Shown: positions 24,884-33,944, numbered from the stretch's first letter. The stretch is 64,000 bases of DNA from Ruegeria denitrificans (GCF_001458295.1 NZ_CYUD01000001.1:372001-436000), one strand, 5' to 3'. The notes: generated from the letters alone by a model not told the origin. Numbers and translations are program-made.

Positions 24884-26542
24884 ATGGAAGCAGATTTCGT
24901 CATCGTTGGCGCAGGATCCGCAGGATGCGCGATGGCTTATCGCCTGAGCGAGGCGGGGGCCTCGGTTCTGGTGATCGAACATGGCGGCACGGATGCCGGA
25001 CCGTTCATCCAGATGCCCGCGGCGCTGAGCTATCCGATGAATATGTCGCGCTATGACTGGGGCTATCATTCCGAACCCGAGCCGCACCTGAACAACCGCC
25101 GTCTGGCCTGTCCGCGCGGCAAGGTGATCGGTGGGTCATCCTCGATCAACGGCATGGTTTATGTGCGCGGTCATGCGCGCGACTTTGACACCTGGGCCGA
25201 GATGGGGGCTGATGGCTGGTCCTATTCGGATGTGCTGCCCTATTACAAGCGTATGGAGACCTGGCATGACGGCGGCCATGGTGGAGATCCTGAATGGCGC
25301 GGCACTGATGGGCCGCTGCATGTTTCGCGCGGCCCCCGTGAGAATCCGCTGTTTCAGGCCTTTGTCGATGCTGGTCAGCAAGCCGGCTATGAAGTCACCG
25401 GCGACTACAACGGCGAAAAGCAGGAAGGCTTTGGCCCGATGGAGCAAACCGTCTGGAAAGGGCGGCGCTGGTCGGCTGCGAATGCTTATCTGAAGCCTTC
25501 GCTCAATCGTGAAAACTGCGATATCGTGCGCGGGCTGGCCGCGCGCGTTGTAATGGAAAACGGCCGTGCGACGGGTGTTGAGCTGATGCGCGGCGGCAAA
25601 AAGGAAATCATCCGTGCGCGGCGCGAGGTGGTACTGGCCGCATCCTCGATAAACTCGCCCAAGCTGCTGATGTTGTCGGGCATTGGTCGGGCGGCACATC
25701 TGGCTGAACATGGGATCGAAGTTGTTGCTGATCGCCCCGGTGTGGGTGCGAATTTGCAGGACCATCTGGAGCTTTATATCCAACAGGCTTCGCTGCAGCC
25801 GATCACGCTGTACAAGCATTGGAACCTGATCAGCAAGGGCTTGATCGGGGCGCAGTGGCTGTTTACCAAAACCGGCCTTGGCGCGTCGAACCAGTTCGAA
25901 AGCGCGGCCTTCATCCGGTCGAACCCCGGTGTCGAATACCCAGACATTCAGTATCACTTCCTGCCCATTGCTGTCCGGTATGACGGGCAGGCGGCGGCCG
26001 AGGGGCATGGCTTTCAAGCGCATGTGGGGCCGATGCGCTCGCCTTCGCGTGGGGCAGTCACGCTGCGCTCGGCCAAGCCCGAGGACGCGCCGGTGATCCG
26101 CTTCAACTACATGAGCCACGAAAAGGATTGGGAGGATTTCCGCAAATGTATCCGCCTGACCCGCGAGATTTTCGGGCAAGATGCGTTCAAACCCTATGCG
26201 GGCAAGGAAATCCAGCCGGGTGCCGACGTGCAGACAGACGAAGAGCTGAATGGCTTCATCGCCGAACATGCCGAAAGCGCCTATCACCCCTGCGGCACCT
26301 GTCGCATGGGTCGAGCCGATGACAAGAATGCGGTGGTCGATCCTGGGGGCCGCGTGATTGGTGTGGACGGCCTGCGCGTCGCCGACAGTTCGATCTTTCC
26401 GCAGATCACCAACGGCAACCTCAATGCGCCGTCGATCATGGTGGGTGAGAAAATGTCGGATCATCTGTTGGGTAAAGAAGCCCTGCCAAAAGCCAATGAC
26501 CGTCCGTGGATTCATCCGGCATGGGCAACAGCGCAGCGGTGA
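24884..26542 (+). CDS. betA: choline dehydrogenase
   Basis: A 552-residue GMC-family flavoprotein that oxidises choline to betaine aldehyde and possibly on to glycine betaine. The N-terminal FAD fold is [20 protein letters not shown]. The GMC signatures follow at about residue 80 ([20 protein letters not shown]) and in [15 protein letters not shown]. The active-site His is in [13 protein letters not shown] near the C-terminus. No betaine aldehyde dehydrogenase (betB) lies beside it here, so that step must be encoded elsewhere or done by BetA. Confidence 0.93.
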   Translation: MEADFVIVGAGSAGCAMAYRLSEAGASVLVIEHGGTDAGPFIQMPAALSYPMNMSRYDWGYHSEPEPHLNNRRLACPRGKVIGGSSSINGMVYVRGHARDFDTWAEMGADGWSYSDVLPYYKRMETWHDGGHGGDPEWRGTDGPLHVSRGPRENPLFQAFVDAGQQAGYEVTGDYNGEKQEGFGPMEQTVWKGRRWSAANAYLKPSLNRENCDIVRGLAARVVMENGRATGVELMRGGKKEIIRARREVVLAASSINSPKLLMLSGIGRAAHLAEHGIEVVADRPGVGANLQDHLELYIQQASLQPITLYKHWNLISKGLIGAQWLFTKTGLGASNQFESAAFIRSNPGVEYPDIQYHFLPIAVRYDGQAAAEGHGFQAHVGPMRSPSRGAVTLRSAKPEDAPVIRFNYMSHEKDWEDFRKCIRLTREIFGQDAFKPYAGKEIQPGADVQTDEELNGFIAEHAESAYHPCGTCRMGRADDKNAVVDPGGRVIGVDGLRVADSSIFPQITNGNLNAPSIMVGEKMSDHLLGKEALPKANDRPWIHPAWATAQR

Positions 26543-26621
26543 TTTGATCCGCGTCAAAGCAGGGTGTGGAAAAGACGTATAGACCTAAATCGCAACGACA
26601 TATTTTGAGGAGCGAACAGGA

Positions 26622-26861
26622 ATGTCCCACACCCCGCATGAACTGGCCGAAGAGTTTCCGGACAAGATCGAGCTGATGAGCCAGCTCAAGCAATCGGATG
26701 CGCATTTCGCCCGGCTGGCGGATGAGTATCACGAGATCAACCGCATCGTGCATCGGGCCGAGACCAACATCGAACCAGTCGAAGATCTGACCGAGGGCGA
26801 AATGCGCAAGAAGCGCGCGGCGCTCAAGGATGAGATCTGGGCGATCTTGTCGAAAGCCTAA
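26622..26861 (+). CDS. YdcH/DUF465 family small protein
   Basis: A 79-residue, highly charged, mostly helical protein: LKQSDAHFARLADEYHEINR, then IHRAETN and MRKKRAALKDEIWAIL. This is the DUF465/YdcH pattern, a short coiled-coil-like protein of unknown function common in proteobacteria. A GAGGAG-containing leader precedes the ATG. It starts 79 bases after betA; membership in the bet transcript is possible but unsupported. Confidence 0.85.
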   Translation: MSHTPHELAEEFPDKIELMSQLKQSDAHFARLADEYHEINRIVHRAETNIEPVEDLTEGEMRKKRAALKDEIWAILSKA

Positions 26862-26870
26862 ACCTTAAGG

Positions 26871-26887
26871 CGGGGGCGATGCCCCCG
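26871..26887. terminator. GC-rich hairpin between convergent genes
   Basis: CGGGGGC-GAT-GCCCCCG is a perfect seven-base-pair stem with a three-base loop, located ten bases after the DUF465 stop and before the stop of the convergent pccR-like gene. There is no T-run on either side, so termination efficiency is doubtful. Confidence 0.4.
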
Positions 26888-26935
26888 TCACCGCAGGCCG
26901 CGACACCCCCGAAGTATTTTCAGGCCAGGTGAAGA

Positions 26936-28336
26936 TCAGGTGACTTCGTAGGGCAGGGTGCCACGGGTATGCGCGTCGATGGACAGGCGGCGTTCCAGCG
27001 GCGGGACCGAGCGTTGGTGGCAGGTTTGCCGTTCGCAGATACGGCACGAGATGCCGATGGGCTCATAGGCGCTGGCGTTATTGATGTCGAGATTGTCGGC
27101 ATAGACCAGCGCTTCGGCGTGGCGGATTTCGCAACCAAGCGCGATGGCATAGCGACGCACCGGCGCGCCATAGGAACCGCCCGATTTCGAAACATCCCGC
27201 GCCAATGAGATATAGCGAACACCGTCCGGCGTTTCCGCCAGTTGCCGCAGGAAATGACCGGGGGTTTCAAAGGCGCGGTGGACGTTCCACAGGGGGCACG
27301 CGCCGCCAAACCGCGCGAATTGCAGGCGGGTGGCCGAGTGGCGTTTGGTGATCGTTCCGGCCTGATCGACGCGGACGAAAAAGAACGGGATGCCTTTGGC
27401 ACCGGGGCGCTGCATCGTGGAAAGCCGATGCGCCACTTGTTCGATTGACGCGCCGAACCGGTTGCTGAGCAGTTCCAGATCGTGGCGGTAGTTTTTCGCT
27501 GCGGTCAGAAACGCGTCGTAAGGCATCAACGAGGCCCCGGCGAAATAGTTGGCGAGACCGATCTTGGCGATGGCGCGGGCTTCCTCGCTTTGGAACTTGG
27601 CAAAATCCAGCGTGGCTTCGAGTAATTTATCCTGATTAATAAGCGCCACCTGAAGCAGCAATTGAAATACCTGCGTCTGCGGCGCGGTGCGCGAGGACAG
27701 CTGCAGCGTTTTGCTGTCGGCGTCATATTTCCGCGTTTCAGGGATGTCGACGAACTGGACCCGAATGTCGCGCTCGCCAAGGTTGTTGATTGCTTCGGCT
27801 CGGATGCCTCCGGCCTTGTCGGCACGGGTCGAAAAATGTTCAGCCGCGCGGTCGACCGCATCAATGTAGTTGTCGCAATAGTGGAAGAAATCGCGCACCT
27901 CTTCCCAGGGGCTGGCCTGAATTTGCGCGTCCTCTCTGCCCAAGGCTTCGTCCAGCGAAGCCAGCCGTTCATGGGTCTGGCGATAGGTGCGGTGCAATGC
28001 GATGAATGCACGGGCCAGCGCAGGGGCGTTCGAGGCCGTCAGGCGCAGGTCGGCCAGCGGTGGCATGGCGTCGTCAAACACCGGGTCAGCCAGCGCCTCG
28101 CGCATGTCCGAGACCAGACGCTCACTGTCACCGGTGCTAAGTTCGGTCACATCCATGCCGAATTCCTGCGCCAGAGCTAGAACAACAGTGGTCGAGATTG
28201 GCCGGTTGTTGTTCTCCATCTGGTTCAAATAAGGCAGGGAAACACCCAGTTTTGTGGCGAATTCCTTTTGCGTCAGGGTCAGGCGCGTGCGCGTTTCGCG
28301 CAGTTTTGCACCGGCGTAAAGCTTTTGGGTGGCCAT
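26936..28336 (-). CDS. pccR: short-chain fatty acyl-CoA regulator, PccR/ScfR type
   Basis: A 466-residue regulator with an N-terminal XRE helix-turn-helix (about 8-62: LRETRTRLTLTQKEFATKLG, then VSLPYLNQMENNNRPIS). A long ImmA/IrrE-like and DUF2083-type body follows, with a Cys-rich C-terminal stretch (GISCRICERQTCHQRS). This is the ScfR family; in Rhodobacter sphaeroides PccR senses propionyl-CoA and controls pccB. Here it lies two genes from pccB. I use the ATG at 28336 because AAAGG is six bases upstream; a TTG at 28351 is the alternative. TTTGC/GCAAA elements in its promoter fit autoregulation. Confidence 0.88.
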   Translation of the reverse strand: MATQKLYAGAKLRETRTRLTLTQKEFATKLGVSLPYLNQMENNNRPISTTVVLALAQEFGMDVTELSTGDSERLVSDMREALADPVFDDAMPPLADLRLTASNAPALARAFIALHRTYRQTHERLASLDEALGREDAQIQASPWEEVRDFFHYCDNYIDAVDRAAEHFSTRADKAGGIRAEAINNLGERDIRVQFVDIPETRKYDADSKTLQLSSRTAPQTQVFQLLLQVALINQDKLLEATLDFAKFQSEEARAIAKIGLANYFAGASLMPYDAFLTAAKNYRHDLELLSNRFGASIEQVAHRLSTMQRPGAKGIPFFFVRVDQAGTITKRHSATRLQFARFGGACPLWNVHRAFETPGHFLRQLAETPDGVRYISLARDVSKSGGSYGAPVRRYAIALGCEIRHAEALVYADNLDINNASAYEPIGISCRICERQTCHQRSVPPLERRLSIDAHTRGTLPYEVT

Positions 28337-28344
28337 GGCGTGCC

Positions 28345-28382
28345 TTTGCAACTTTTCTATTGCTGCAAGCTAACTTTGCAAA
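28345..28382. promoter_or_regulatory. TTTGCAAA-type sites upstream of pccR
   Basis: TTTGCAAA (28375-28382) is a perfect palindrome. TTTGCAAC (28345-28352) lies exactly 30 bases away, and a TTGC-T-GCAA palindrome (28360-28368) sits between. I recall, without being able to check, that the published PccR target is built from TTTGCAAA units. The right-hand site is about 40 bases upstream of the pccR start; the left-hand one overlaps the start region. Confidence 0.6.
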
Positions 28383-28401
28383 TCCGTTGGCGCAAGCCGT
28401 G

Positions 28402-29607
28402 TTACAGACCCAATTGCCTCTCGCGTCGGATGACCGAGATGATGGCGCAGATGCCGAGCACGGATGTTGCCAGCATTAGCCATAAGAGTGGCATTGCACC
28501 GGTTTCGTGAGTCAGCAATGCTCCGGCCAGGGCGCTTAGACCAGCACCGCCGCCCAGCATGATCGCACCGCTCAGGCCTGAGGCGGTGGCGGCCAGATGT
28601 GGACGTACCGACAGGGCGCCCGAGGTGGCGTTTGGGATCGTCATGCCGTTTCCGAGGCCTACAAAAGTCATAAGACCAAAGAAGCTGAGCGCAGTTCCAA
28701 GACCTGCCAGAAACAGAATGGCCGACAATGCAACACCCATCGCGTTCAGCCAACATCCCCAATACACCATCCGGTTCACGCCGAACCTGACCGAATATCG
28801 ACCGCTGAGAAAGTTGCCGACGAAATACCCAAGCGCAGGAGCACCAAAATAAATGCCGACCTGGGCCGCAGTGAGGCCGAACAATTCCGTGCCAATGAAG
28901 GGGGCACCGCCCAGATAAGCAAAAAACGCACCCGAGGACAGCGCTGAGGACAGCGAATAGCCCCAGAACCGTGGCGAGCGCAAAAGTTCCGGGTATTCGC
29001 GGAACTGCTGCACCAGTGTTTTGCCGCTTTTGACAGAGGTTTCCCCAAAGTCCGCGAAGGTCAGGGCAAGCGTCATTGCGCCCAGACCGAATGGCAGCCA
29101 GAAATTCGCCTTCCACCCAAAGCCTTCCTCAAGCAGGCCGCCGATGGCCGGGCCGATCATTGGCACAATGGCCATGCCCATCGTCACATAGCCGATCATC
29201 GAGGCCGCCTTATCCTGATCATACAGATCCCGGACGGCCGCCCGGCTCAACACCATGCCGACAACCACAACGGCCTGACACATGCGGAATGCCAGGAAAA
29301 CCTCGACTGTTGGCGCATAGATGCAACCCAGCGTGGCGATCAGGAACAGCGACAGCCCCCAAAGCAATACGGGCCGGCGTCCCGCCTTGTCTGCAATCGG
29401 TCCGATCAAAATCTGTAACACCGCATTGATCAGCAGATACAGCGCGATGGACAGCTGCATGACCTTGTAGTCGGCTTGAAAATACAGAGCCATATTCGGA
29501 AGGCTGGGCAAGAACAGGTTCAGGCTGAGCGCAGACAGCCCAGACAGCAAAACAAGTGTGAAAATTGTGGGCGGCGACCGACGCGCCAACGGCGAACTGA
29601 ACTGCAT
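28402..29607 (-). CDS. Bcr/CflA family MFS drug efflux transporter
   Basis: A 401-residue, 12-helix carrier. The N-terminus (SLNLFLPSLPNMALYFQADY) and the AVRDLYDQDKAASMIGYVTM segment with the conserved RAAVRDLY after helix 4 are diagnostic of the Bcr/CflA branch. Members export bicyclomycin, chloramphenicol or sulfonamides, but natural substrates are unknown. It lies between pccR and pccB, reads in the pccR direction and starts 183 bases from pccB across a divergent promoter region. A role in exporting a propionate-related compound would be speculation. Confidence 0.87.
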   Translation of the reverse strand: MQFSSPLARRSPPTIFTLVLLSGLSALSLNLFLPSLPNMALYFQADYKVMQLSIALYLLINAVLQILIGPIADKAGRRPVLLWGLSLFLIATLGCIYAPTVEVFLAFRMCQAVVVVGMVLSRAAVRDLYDQDKAASMIGYVTMGMAIVPMIGPAIGGLLEEGFGWKANFWLPFGLGAMTLALTFADFGETSVKSGKTLVQQFREYPELLRSPRFWGYSLSSALSSGAFFAYLGGAPFIGTELFGLTAAQVGIYFGAPALGYFVGNFLSGRYSVRFGVNRMVYWGCWLNAMGVALSAILFLAGLGTALSFFGLMTFVGLGNGMTIPNATSGALSVRPHLAATASGLSGAIMLGGGAGLSALAGALLTHETGAMPLLWLMLATSVLGICAIISVIRRERQLGL

Positions 29608-29669
29608 GATTCACAGGTATATAGACCGTTTCGGGGAATGCCATCCAAGACAGTGTTTCAATATGAAAC

Positions 29670-29722
29670 TTAGCAAATTTACAATATGCAGATACGTAAT
29701 TGCTGTAAGTTTGCATATTTGC
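29670..29722. promoter_or_regulatory. TTTGC/GCAAA elements upstream of pccB
   Basis: TTAGCAAA (29670-29677), TTGCTGTAAG (29700-29709), TTTGCATA (29710-29717) and a further TTTGC (29718-29722) crowd the region 70-120 bases before the pccB start. TTGCTGTAAG differs by one base from TTGCTGCAAG in the pccR promoter. This is a probable PccR binding region that may also serve the divergent MFS gene. Confidence 0.55.
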
Positions 29723-29790
29723 CGAAAGGTGCTTTGGCTTTGAAACCACTGCGTATAGGGTCGCGCCAAATTTCACAGGGAATTAGCGCC

Positions 29791-31323
29791 ATGAAAGACA
29801 TCCTGACTGAGCTTGAAGACCGTCGCAACAACGCCCGTCTTGGAGGTGGGCAAAAGCGCATCGACGCGCAGCACGGCCGTGGCAAGCTGACCGCTCGTGA
29901 GCGGATCGAACTGCTGGTGGATGAAGGCAGTTTCGAAGAGTTCGACATGTTCGTCAGTCATCGCTGCACCGATTTCGGGATGGAAAATCAAAAGCCTGCA
30001 GGCGACGGCGTGGTCACTGGCTGGGGCACGATCAATGGCAGGATGGTCTATGTGTTCAGCCAGGATTTCACCGTGTTTGGTGGCTCGCTGTCGGAAACCC
30101 ATGCGCAAAAGATCTGCAAGATCATGGATATGGCGATCCAGAACGGCGCGCCGGTGATTGGAATCAACGACTCAGGCGGGGCCCGCATTCAGGAAGGTGT
30201 GGCCTCGCTGGCCGGTTATGCCGAGGTGTTCCAGCGCAACATCATGGCCTCAGGCGTGGTGCCGCAGATCAGCGTGATTATGGGCCCATGTGCGGGCGGC
30301 GCGGTTTACAGCCCGGCGATGACTGATTTCATCTTCATGGTCAAAGATACGTCATATATGTTCGTGACCGGCCCTGACGTTGTGAAAACCGTCACCAATG
30401 AGGTTGTCACCGCCGAAGAACTGGGTGGTGCGTCGACCCACACCAAAAAATCCTCTGTCGCTGATGGCGCGTTCGAGAATGACGTCGAAGCGCTGGCCGA
30501 GGTGCGCCGTCTGGTCGATTTCCTGCCGCTGAACAACCAAGAGAAACCGCCCGTTCGTCCGTTCTTTGACAGTCCCGAACGGATTGAAACCTCGTTGGAT
30601 ACTCTGATCCCCGACAACCCGAATACGCCCTACGATATGAAAGAGCTGATCACCAAGGTCGCGGATGAGGGCGATTTCTACGAAATCCAGGAAGACTATG
30701 CCAAGAACATCATCACCGGTTTCATCCGGCTGGAAGGGCAGACCGTGGGTGTCGTGGCGAACCAACCGATGGTCCTGGCCGGATGTCTGGACATTGACAG
30801 TTCACGCAAGGCGGCGCGGTTCGTGCGGTTCAGCGACTGTTTCGAAATCCCGATCCTGACGCTGGTGGACGTGCCGGGCTTCCTGCCGGGGACGTCGCAG
30901 GAATATGGCGGGGTGATCAAGCACGGTGCCAAGCTGCTGTTTGCCTATGGTGAGGCGACGGTTCCAAAAGTCACCGTGATTACCCGTAAAGCCTATGGTG
31001 GTGCCTATGACGTTATGGCGTCCAAGCACCTGCGCGGTGATTTCAATTATGCCTGGCCCACGGCCGAAATCGCGGTGATGGGTGCCAAGGGCGCGACCGA
31101 GATCATCCACCGTGCCGATCTGGGCGACGCCGAGAAGATCGCGCAGCACACGCAGGACTACGAAGATCGCTTCGCCAACCCGTTTGTTGCTGCTGAACGC
31201 GGCTTCATCGACGAGGTGATCATGCCGCAATCAACCCGCCGTCGTGTGTCACGCGCGTTCGCCAGCCTGCGCAACAAGAAGCTGAAGAACCCGTGGAAAA
31301 AGCACGACAATATTCCGCTGTAA
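29791..31323 (+). CDS. pccB: propionyl-CoA carboxylase beta (carboxyltransferase) subunit
   Basis: A 510-residue carboxyltransferase that moves CO2 from biotin to propionyl-CoA, giving (S)-methylmalonyl-CoA. Both crotonase-like halves are present. The N-terminal half contains [20 protein letters not shown] and the oxyanion/CoA region [20 protein letters not shown]. The C-terminal half contains [15 protein letters not shown] and [20 protein letters not shown]. The ATG at 29791 gives the standard [12 protein letters not shown] start. The biotin subunit pccA lies 3.3 kb downstream, separated by three small genes, a porin and a lipoprotein. Confidence 0.95.
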   Translation: MKDILTELEDRRNNARLGGGQKRIDAQHGRGKLTARERIELLVDEGSFEEFDMFVSHRCTDFGMENQKPAGDGVVTGWGTINGRMVYVFSQDFTVFGGSLSETHAQKICKIMDMAIQNGAPVIGINDSGGARIQEGVASLAGYAEVFQRNIMASGVVPQISVIMGPCAGGAVYSPAMTDFIFMVKDTSYMFVTGPDVVKTVTNEVVTAEELGGASTHTKKSSVADGAFENDVEALAEVRRLVDFLPLNNQEKPPVRPFFDSPERIETSLDTLIPDNPNTPYDMKELITKVADEGDFYEIQEDYAKNIITGFIRLEGQTVGVVANQPMVLAGCLDIDSSRKAARFVRFSDCFEIPILTLVDVPGFLPGTSQEYGGVIKHGAKLLFAYGEATVPKVTVITRKAYGGAYDVMASKHLRGDFNYAWPTAEIAVMGAKGATEIIHRADLGDAEKIAQHTQDYEDRFANPFVAAERGFIDEVIMPQSTRRRVSRAFASLRNKKLKNPWKKHDNIPL

Positions 31324-31339
31324 CAAGAAAACGCTGATT

Positions 31340-31374
31340 GGCCTGCTTATCGCAGAATGCTCTGCGGGCAGGCC
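31340..31374 (+). repeat. stable stem-loop after pccB
   Basis: GGCCTGC/GCAGGCC (7 bp) encloses a second perfect stem CGCAGA/TCTGCG (6 bp) with a four-base ATGC loop. It begins 16 bases after the pccB stop. No T-run follows, so an mRNA 3'-protecting or processing role is as likely as termination. Confidence 0.5.
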
Positions 31375-31424
31375 ATGACAAGGGAAACTGTCGGTATGTT
31401 TGACTTTGAGGCCAAAGCTGCTAG

Positions 31425-31907
31425 ATGAAACGCCTTACCAGATACAAACACGCGCGGGCCGAAAGCCATGCGCGCGCGATCCCGGAGAGAGGAGCCCACC
31501 TGTGGGTCTGGGGTCGCGCTTTTGTATCGGCTGTTCTGACACTGTCATCCCCGGCGTTTGCCCAATCCGAAAACCTGTTGCCTGTCCCCTCGGGCCAACC
31601 CGTGCATCTGAGTGACGTGCTGCTGGATAACAATCCTGGTGAGCTGTGGGTCAGGTTCCGCTTTATTGCACCCAAGATCGGGTCAACCGTCGGGCGGATC
31701 GGGTATGATGTGGCGTCAGCTGATATGGAGCATCTGTGCCAGACCCTCGCCGTGGCCTATGTCGCGAAATACGAGCTTGATCCGGCGCGGATCGTGATCT
31801 CTTTGTCTGATCGGTCCATCGAATTCGGGCGTTCCGAACCCGACGCAACTCAGTTCTTTGAAGCCTATCGGTTGGAGCAATCCCAATGTATCTGGGAGGG
31901 GCTCTGA
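31425..31907 (+). CDS. exported protein of unknown function, DUF6497-like
   Basis: As drawn, 160 residues with a hydrophobic export segment (FVSAVLTLSSPAFA) unusually far from the start, cleavage expected after SPAFA near residue 46. The mature part (HLSDVLLDNNPGELWVRFRF, MEHLCQTLAVAYVAKY, and a late Cys) resembles the DUF6497 proteins that accompany pcc genes in Rhodobacteraceae; this is from memory. The ATG at 31425 has no ribosome site. A CTG at 31500 is preceded by GGAGAGAGGAG with five bases of spacing and would give a normal signal peptide, so the true protein may begin there (135 residues). Confidence 0.65.
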   Translation: MKRLTRYKHARAESHARAIPERGAHLWVWGRAFVSAVLTLSSPAFAQSENLLPVPSGQPVHLSDVLLDNNPGELWVRFRFIAPKIGSTVGRIGYDVASADMEHLCQTLAVAYVAKYELDPARIVISLSDRSIEFGRSEPDATQFFEAYRLEQSQCIWEGL

Positions 31908-31909
31908 CC

Positions 31910-32047
31910 ATGAAGCCCCGTTTTCACTACGTCCGAGCGTTTCTGAACACCAATGCGGCTTTGGAGGTGCGCGAAATGACCCCGTTTGCACTCGGGTACA
32001 AACCTGTTTCCCCGATTACATCGAACAATGAGGTGCTGGCATGTTAA
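31910..32047 (+). CDS. small protein of 45 residues, unknown
   Basis: A short reading frame beginning MKPRFHYVRAFLNTNAALEV and ending NEVLAC. It starts three bases after the stop of the DUF6497-like gene and has a strong GGAGGGG site nine bases before the ATG. Its last codons overlap the next gene's start (ATG at 32041) by seven bases. The tight packing and ribosome site argue that it is translated, at least as a coupling peptide for the next gene. I recognise no family, and conservation would decide whether the product matters. Confidence 0.45.
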   Translation: MKPRFHYVRAFLNTNAALEVREMTPFALGYKPVSPITSNNEVLAC

Positions 32048-32394
32048 AGCACCGTGGATTCCCCGGGCGGCTGCCCGGTACCGATTTTCAGTTCACCATT
32101 CGCCGCGCCAACCCCAAGGGCGTCACGCCGATCACCCGGCGCGAGCGGTTCCGTGACCGTAAGCCAGCAGACCGCCGTGCAGATGCGGCGTTCATAGAGG
32201 CGCTGTGGCAGAACTTTGGGGATCAACCGTTCGAGCGTGGCAACCTGGACGCCGGTCGTCTGAGCTGGTTGTTCGAGCGTGAGGTGATCGCGGCCGAAGA
32301 TCCGTTCGATCCGGCCAGCTATGATGCGCTGCTGGTGATTGATGTGGATGCGGCGCGGATGTCGTTCCCGGACATTTTCGACGGGATACGCTGA
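32041..32394 (+). CDS. unknown protein, 117 residues
   Basis: A basic N-terminus (FPGRLPGTDFQFTIRRANPKG) is followed by ITRRERFRDRKPADRRADAA and an acidic, folded-looking C-terminus (SYDALLVIDVDAARMSFPDI). There is no signal peptide, membrane segment or motif that I recognise. It overlaps the preceding 45-codon frame and has a GAGGTGCTGGC leader with weak ribosome-site character. It belongs to the run of small genes between pccB and pccA and is read in the same direction. Function unknown. Confidence 0.65.
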   Translation: MLKHRGFPGRLPGTDFQFTIRRANPKGVTPITRRERFRDRKPADRRADAAFIEALWQNFGDQPFERGNLDAGRLSWLFEREVIAAEDPFDPASYDALLVIDVDAARMSFPDIFDGIR

Positions 32395-32440
32395 CCTGTG
32401 CAACCTATGGCCGCACATATCCATTCGGGGGAAACTTCGG

Positions 32441-32469
32441 AAAAAGCCCTGCCCGGGATCGGGCAGGGC
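32441..32469 (-). terminator. intrinsic terminator of the porin gene
   Basis: A perfect 10-base-pair stem GCCCTGCCCG/CGGGCAGGGC with a GGAT loop. On the minus strand it is followed by five T (the A-run at 32441-32445). It begins 13 bases after the porin stop. Confidence 0.88.
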
Positions 32470-32481
32470 GGAGTTATGTGC

Positions 32482-33633
32482 TTAGAAGTTCAGCTGGGCC
32501 GCGACCTGCACGCGGTCGCCATTAAACGTCCGACCCGTGGTCGCGTCATTCCGTTCGCCAAAGATGTATTCGGCGCTGAACGTCAGGTTTTCAGTAGCCT
32601 GATAGAAAGCGTTGACGTGGACCGTTTCAAGTTCGGTGAAGGCCAATGTTCCGGTCGAGGTGGGCAGGTCATAGTCTTCTTCGCCGTAGGCGATGCCGAC
32701 GTTCCATTTTTCACCCAGCTGCTGACGCAGCTCGATAGTGTAGCCATCGACGTCATTGGCTTCACCGCCGACAACCGCATCGCCCAAGCCGATCAGATAG
32801 GGGCCCAAGGCCTCACCGGTGGTGTAGTTGACTTGGAACAGGCCGCCTTCCCAGAGTTTGGCAGAGCCAGATACGGTCAGACCGGTCTGGTCAACCTCAA
32901 CTCCGCCACCTTCGGCCTTGCCGTACAGGAGTGCTGCGCGAGCGATAAACCTGCCGTCATTGTATTCGGCCGAGGCGGTCAGCACCGGATCATCCGAGTT
33001 CGACCCACTGACGTTCTCTTCGACCGAGAGCGCGAAGGACGTCTTGGTGCCGAAGTCATTCGTGTAGCGGACCTGTGGCACACGCGCAAAGGCAATGCCG
33101 ACCGGTCCATTGAATTCTACCGAGACAGGGTAGGTATCCAGCGGCTGGAAGTTGGTCCAGTACTGACCGATGATCCAGTTGTCTCCGATACGGATATTGG
33201 CGTGGCGCAGGCGGAGCTCGGCCGTGCCGTTCGAGGCAAACAGATCAAGTTCCAACTGACCGCCAATTTCACCAATCCCGCTTGGGGTCGAAGTCAACAA
33301 TCCGATCCGCGACTGACGGACGGTCGAGCCGAATGTGCCACTGGTGGCGGCCGAAGGCTCACCAATGACGTTCACGAATGCCGTGTCGCCCTGATCAAAG
33401 TCGAAGTCATAAAAGAAGTCGGCCTTGATGTAACCATAGACGTCCAGAGCGGTGTCGCCGATCCGGAATTCACCGGGTGTAGAGCCTGGCCCAACGGATT
33501 CCAGTGCTTCGATCCGGGCGCGCAGTGCGTCCAGTTCGGCCTGGGTTTCAGCATCCTGAGCAAAAGCCAGCGATCCGGTCATGGTGAGAGCAGAGGCAGC
33601 AAGCAGGAATGCCTTTTTTCTCTTAAAAATCAT
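32482..33633 (-). CDS. DcaP-like trimeric outer-membrane porin
   Basis: A 383-residue outer-membrane protein. A signal peptide ends at LAFAQ (about residue 25), followed by the short coiled coil AETQAELDALRARIEALES. Then come beta-strand repeats with alternating hydrophobicity and a terminal aromatic (VQVAAQLNF) that acts as the barrel assembly signal. The coiled coil plus barrel is the DcaP arrangement, known in Acinetobacter for uptake of dicarboxylates. Its place inside the propionate cluster suggests uptake of a short-chain or dicarboxylic acid, which is inference. It has its own promoter and terminator. Confidence 0.87.
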   Translation of the reverse strand: MIFKRKKAFLLAASALTMTGSLAFAQDAETQAELDALRARIEALESVGPGSTPGEFRIGDTALDVYGYIKADFFYDFDFDQGDTAFVNVIGEPSAATSGTFGSTVRQSRIGLLTSTPSGIGEIGGQLELDLFASNGTAELRLRHANIRIGDNWIIGQYWTNFQPLDTYPVSVEFNGPVGIAFARVPQVRYTNDFGTKTSFALSVEENVSGSNSDDPVLTASAEYNDGRFIARAALLYGKAEGGGVEVDQTGLTVSGSAKLWEGGLFQVNYTTGEALGPYLIGLGDAVVGGEANDVDGYTIELRQQLGEKWNVGIAYGEEDYDLPTSTGTLAFTELETVHVNAFYQATENLTFSAEYIFGERNDATTGRTFNGDRVQVAAQLNF

Positions 33634-33704
33634 GTGGGTGGTTCCTTATATGCGAGTGTGCACGCACAAGATTTCACGCAAACGTTAGATGGGGAAATCA
33701 CGAG

Positions 33705-33728
33705 AACGGCAGTGAAGATGCCGTTTTT
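33705..33728 (+). terminator. plus-strand terminator-like hairpin opposite the porin leader
   Basis: AACGGCA-GTGAAGA-TGCCGTT followed by TTT on the plus strand. It lies 72-95 bases upstream of the porin start, on the opposite strand. It would end any transcript running antisense through the start of the porin gene; on the porin mRNA it would be a plain leader hairpin. Confidence 0.4.
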
Positions 33729-33802
33729 CTCAAGTAAAAGTGTTCAGATTTCGCATACGTTTCACGCCAAGGTGAACAGATCGGTTAACTATCCGTTTAT
33801 GA

Positions 33803-33832
33803 ATAAATTTTTACTCATAGTTGGCATGTCAA
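33803..33832 (-). promoter_or_regulatory. candidate porin promoter
   Basis: On the minus strand a consensus TTGACA (complement of 33827-33832) is followed after 17-18 bases by AATTTA/ATTTAT (33803-33809). Transcription from here would give the porin an untranslated leader of roughly 160 bases. Confidence 0.5.
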
Positions 33833-33944
33833 GTCGTGATGATGCAGGCGCAGAAAGTTTCCCATGCGATAAAATTTGTCACGAAAGTGTGACTGTTTCA
33901 GAGGGCGAATTTTGCCTGTTCGCGCTACCAGATATAAGCATGAT

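Noticed and set aside
25136-26557. A 473-codon minus-strand frame
   Set aside because: It is the mirror of the betA choline dehydrogenase, which has full GMC motifs; high GC leaves long false frames on the opposite strand.
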